Origin: Thermoplasmatota archaeon
Lineage (GTDB): Archaea > Thermoplasmatota > Thermoplasmata > Thermoplasmatales > Thermoplasmataceae
Assembly: GCA_023487205.1 (NCBI GenBank)
Contig: JAMDBT010000027.1
Location: 1 to 64,000, forward strand
Length of the DNA stretch: 64,000 bases
Direction: 5' to 3'
A program made the position numbers and the translations under genes. The notes below the pieces were generated by a model. That model did not search any database. It saw nothing but the letters and a program-made list of their open reading frames with translations, and had not been told where the DNA came from. This document shows, one piece after another, positions 62,949 to 64,000 of the stretch; position 1 is the stretch's first letter; each line of letters starts with the position of its first letter.

Positions 62949-64000
62949 TCAAGAAGTCTGGCTATCTCTTTCTCGGCACTTTAATGCTCGGCATTTTCGA
63001 AGGCATGCTGATGGGGTTTGTGTACTTCCTTATTTTTTCATCCATACTTTTCTTCAGCGTAGCATCAGAGATCATACTGTTCAACGTTTACACAACGTCT
63101 GGCCTAAGGTCCATGGACGTTGCCCGTTTCGTAGACACAAATTACGTTCGCAAGGGCGGAAAACTTGGCGTGAGGTTAAAGTTCCACAATAAATCGTCGA
63201 GGAAAATCGCATTCCATTACTACGATACTCTTTCTGACGTCTTCACAATTTCCGGACCCTCCGAAGGGTATATTTCCCTCTCCGGGGGAGAAACCAGGGA
63301 AATAGATTATGCACTTTCCGCGTGGGCTGTGGGAAAGTACGCGGTTGGGCCAGTAATTGTTTATTCAGAAGATCCAATGAAACTATGCGTGAGTTCATAC
63401 AAACTCGAGAAGTCCATAGACGTCAAGGTGTCGCCTTCCCTCTCGGAAATAACCAACTCGCGTAGCGGCCTGGTAAGCAACATCAAGTTTACCTCGGGTA
63501 TCCACAAGTCACGCGTGATTGGGCAAGGGTACAACTTCTACGGGGTTAGACCGTACGTTATTTCCGACGAATTCAGGTACATCGCGTGGAGCAGGTATGG
63601 CATCCAGACCGGGGAGGACATCTACATCAAGCAGATGGAGGAGGAAAGGCAACTGGACGTTTATTTTGTTCTGGACTACAGTGAATCCTCGAATTTTGGT
63701 TATAAGACAAAGAGGATGTATGACAGGATGATCGTAAGCAGCATCAACGCGGCGTATATGGTTCTCAAGAACAGGGATGGGGCCGGGTTCTTGCTGTATT
63801 CCTCCGTTCATGACGCGTTTATCCCTGTCACAAGGTCTGATGAGTCCATCAGGAAGCTGGAGACCAAAGTGGCAGAAATCCGACCCGAAGGCAGGTTCGA
63901 TCTCATGAGGTGCCTGCAAAGGGCGGGTGAGGAGATAAAGAAGAATGCACTAATCATTCTTGTTTCTCCGATGTTCAATGCGGATCAGTTCAGATCACCT
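62945..64000 (+). CDS. DUF58-domain protein (partial, runs off the right edge)
   Basis: At least 352 residues, open to the end of the window. Two hydrophobic segments at about 8-40 are followed by a beta-rich region. The DUF58 core (EFRYIAWSRYGIQTGEDIYIKQMEEER) is near residue 212, followed by a von Willebrand A-like start with the metal-site motif VYFVLDYSESSNFG. It pairs with MoxR ATPases; in bacteria the pair often goes with transglutaminase-like or VWA proteins at the cell envelope. The ATG at 62945 overlaps the MoxR stop. Confidence 0.9.
   Translation, partial: MIKKSGYLFLGTLMLGIFEGMLMGFVYFLIFSSILFFSVASEIILFNVYTTSGLRSMDVARFVDTNYVRKGGKLGVRLKFHNKSSRKIAFHYYDTLSDVFTISGPSEGYISLSGGETREIDYALSAWAVGKYAVGPVIVYSEDPMKLCVSSYKLEKSIDVKVSPSLSEITNSRSGLVSNIKFTSGIHKSRVIGQGYNFYGVRPYVISDEFRYIAWSRYGIQTGEDIYIKQMEEERQLDVYFVLDYSESSNFGYKTKRMYDRMIVSSINAAYMVLKNRDGAGFLLYSSVHDAFIPVTRSDESIRKLETKVAEIRPEGRFDLMRCLQRAGEEIKKNALIILVSPMFNADQFRSP

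Noticed and set aside
1-64000. CRISPR array or cas genes
   Set aside because: I saw no evenly spaced direct repeats and no Cas motifs anywhere; the tnpB relics are not CRISPR effectors.
1-64000. rRNA, SRP RNA or RNase P RNA genes
   Set aside because: No recognisable conserved cores were seen in the intergenic regions; only one tRNA gene could be supported.

Overview
The window is a stretch of chromosome from an archaeon of the Thermoplasmatales type (class Thermoplasmata). Purely archaeal genes point to this: a group II chaperonin (thermosome), aIF2-beta, an LSm protein, exosome subunit Csl4, archaeosine synthase ArcS, diphthamide genes (dph5 and dph6), CTP-dependent riboflavin kinase, archaeal NMN adenylyltransferase, archaeal ProRS and a class II HMG-CoA reductase. 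A tricorn-factor-type M1 aminopeptidase and many leaderless genes, with a TATA box about 25 nt before the start codon, narrow it further. Base composition is intermediate, judged by eye.

Layout. 1-371: the right end of an IS605-type element that has cut a GNAT acetyltransferase gene. 539-9175: an SCP2/alcohol/aldehyde dehydrogenase operon, then an FAD-linked oxidase, proS and a tricorn-type aminopeptidase. 9180-12980: an accessory island of tnpB debris, a ThiF/E1-like adenylyltransferase with a PqqD-like N-terminus, an M50 membrane metallopeptidase, a decayed tnpB, a 30-codon ORF with its own promoter and U-rich terminator, and an integrase-like scrap. 12983-28925: housekeeping genes (M20 peptidase, nadM, dph5, eno, gamma carbonic anhydrase, CoA transferase, ZIP transporter with a DtxR-type operator, purB, radical SAM, dph6, peroxiredoxin, HMGR, pyrBI). 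29354-30579: a two-gene operon of a ribbon-helix-helix regulator and a truncated FtsZ-like protein. 30835-42719: aIF2-beta/PIN/ribK, heme-oxygenase-fold proteins, membrane proteins, an APC permease, a CinA-like protein and a decayed uroporphyrinogen methyltransferase. 42902-48962: thermosome, sucCD, argF, a METTL5-like methyltransferase and tRNA-His. 49150-51780: a second debris field (transposase relics and a truncated MFS gene) between two near-identical 22-bp repeats. 51953-54762: an iron/cobalamin-type ABC importer. 55332-58003: LSm, a small coiled-coil protein, csl4 and arcS. 58124-64000: a large surface protein followed by an operon with MoxR ATPase and DUF58, running off the right edge.

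The strongest candidate for an undescribed system is the 9.7-12.7 kb island. A leader-binding-like PqqD domain fused to an E1-like adenylating enzyme, followed by a second PqqD-like domain fused to an HExxH membrane peptidase, has the architecture of a RiPP (ribosomally made, post-translationally modified peptide) pathway. Such pathways are seldom reported in this group. The second candidate is the divergent FtsZ-like/RHH pair at 29.4-30.6 kb.

At least five tnpB relics, and possibly six, are scattered through the window. None is intact and no tnpA was seen. There are also several independent pseudogenes. Numbers given are read directly from the sequence; no database search was possible.
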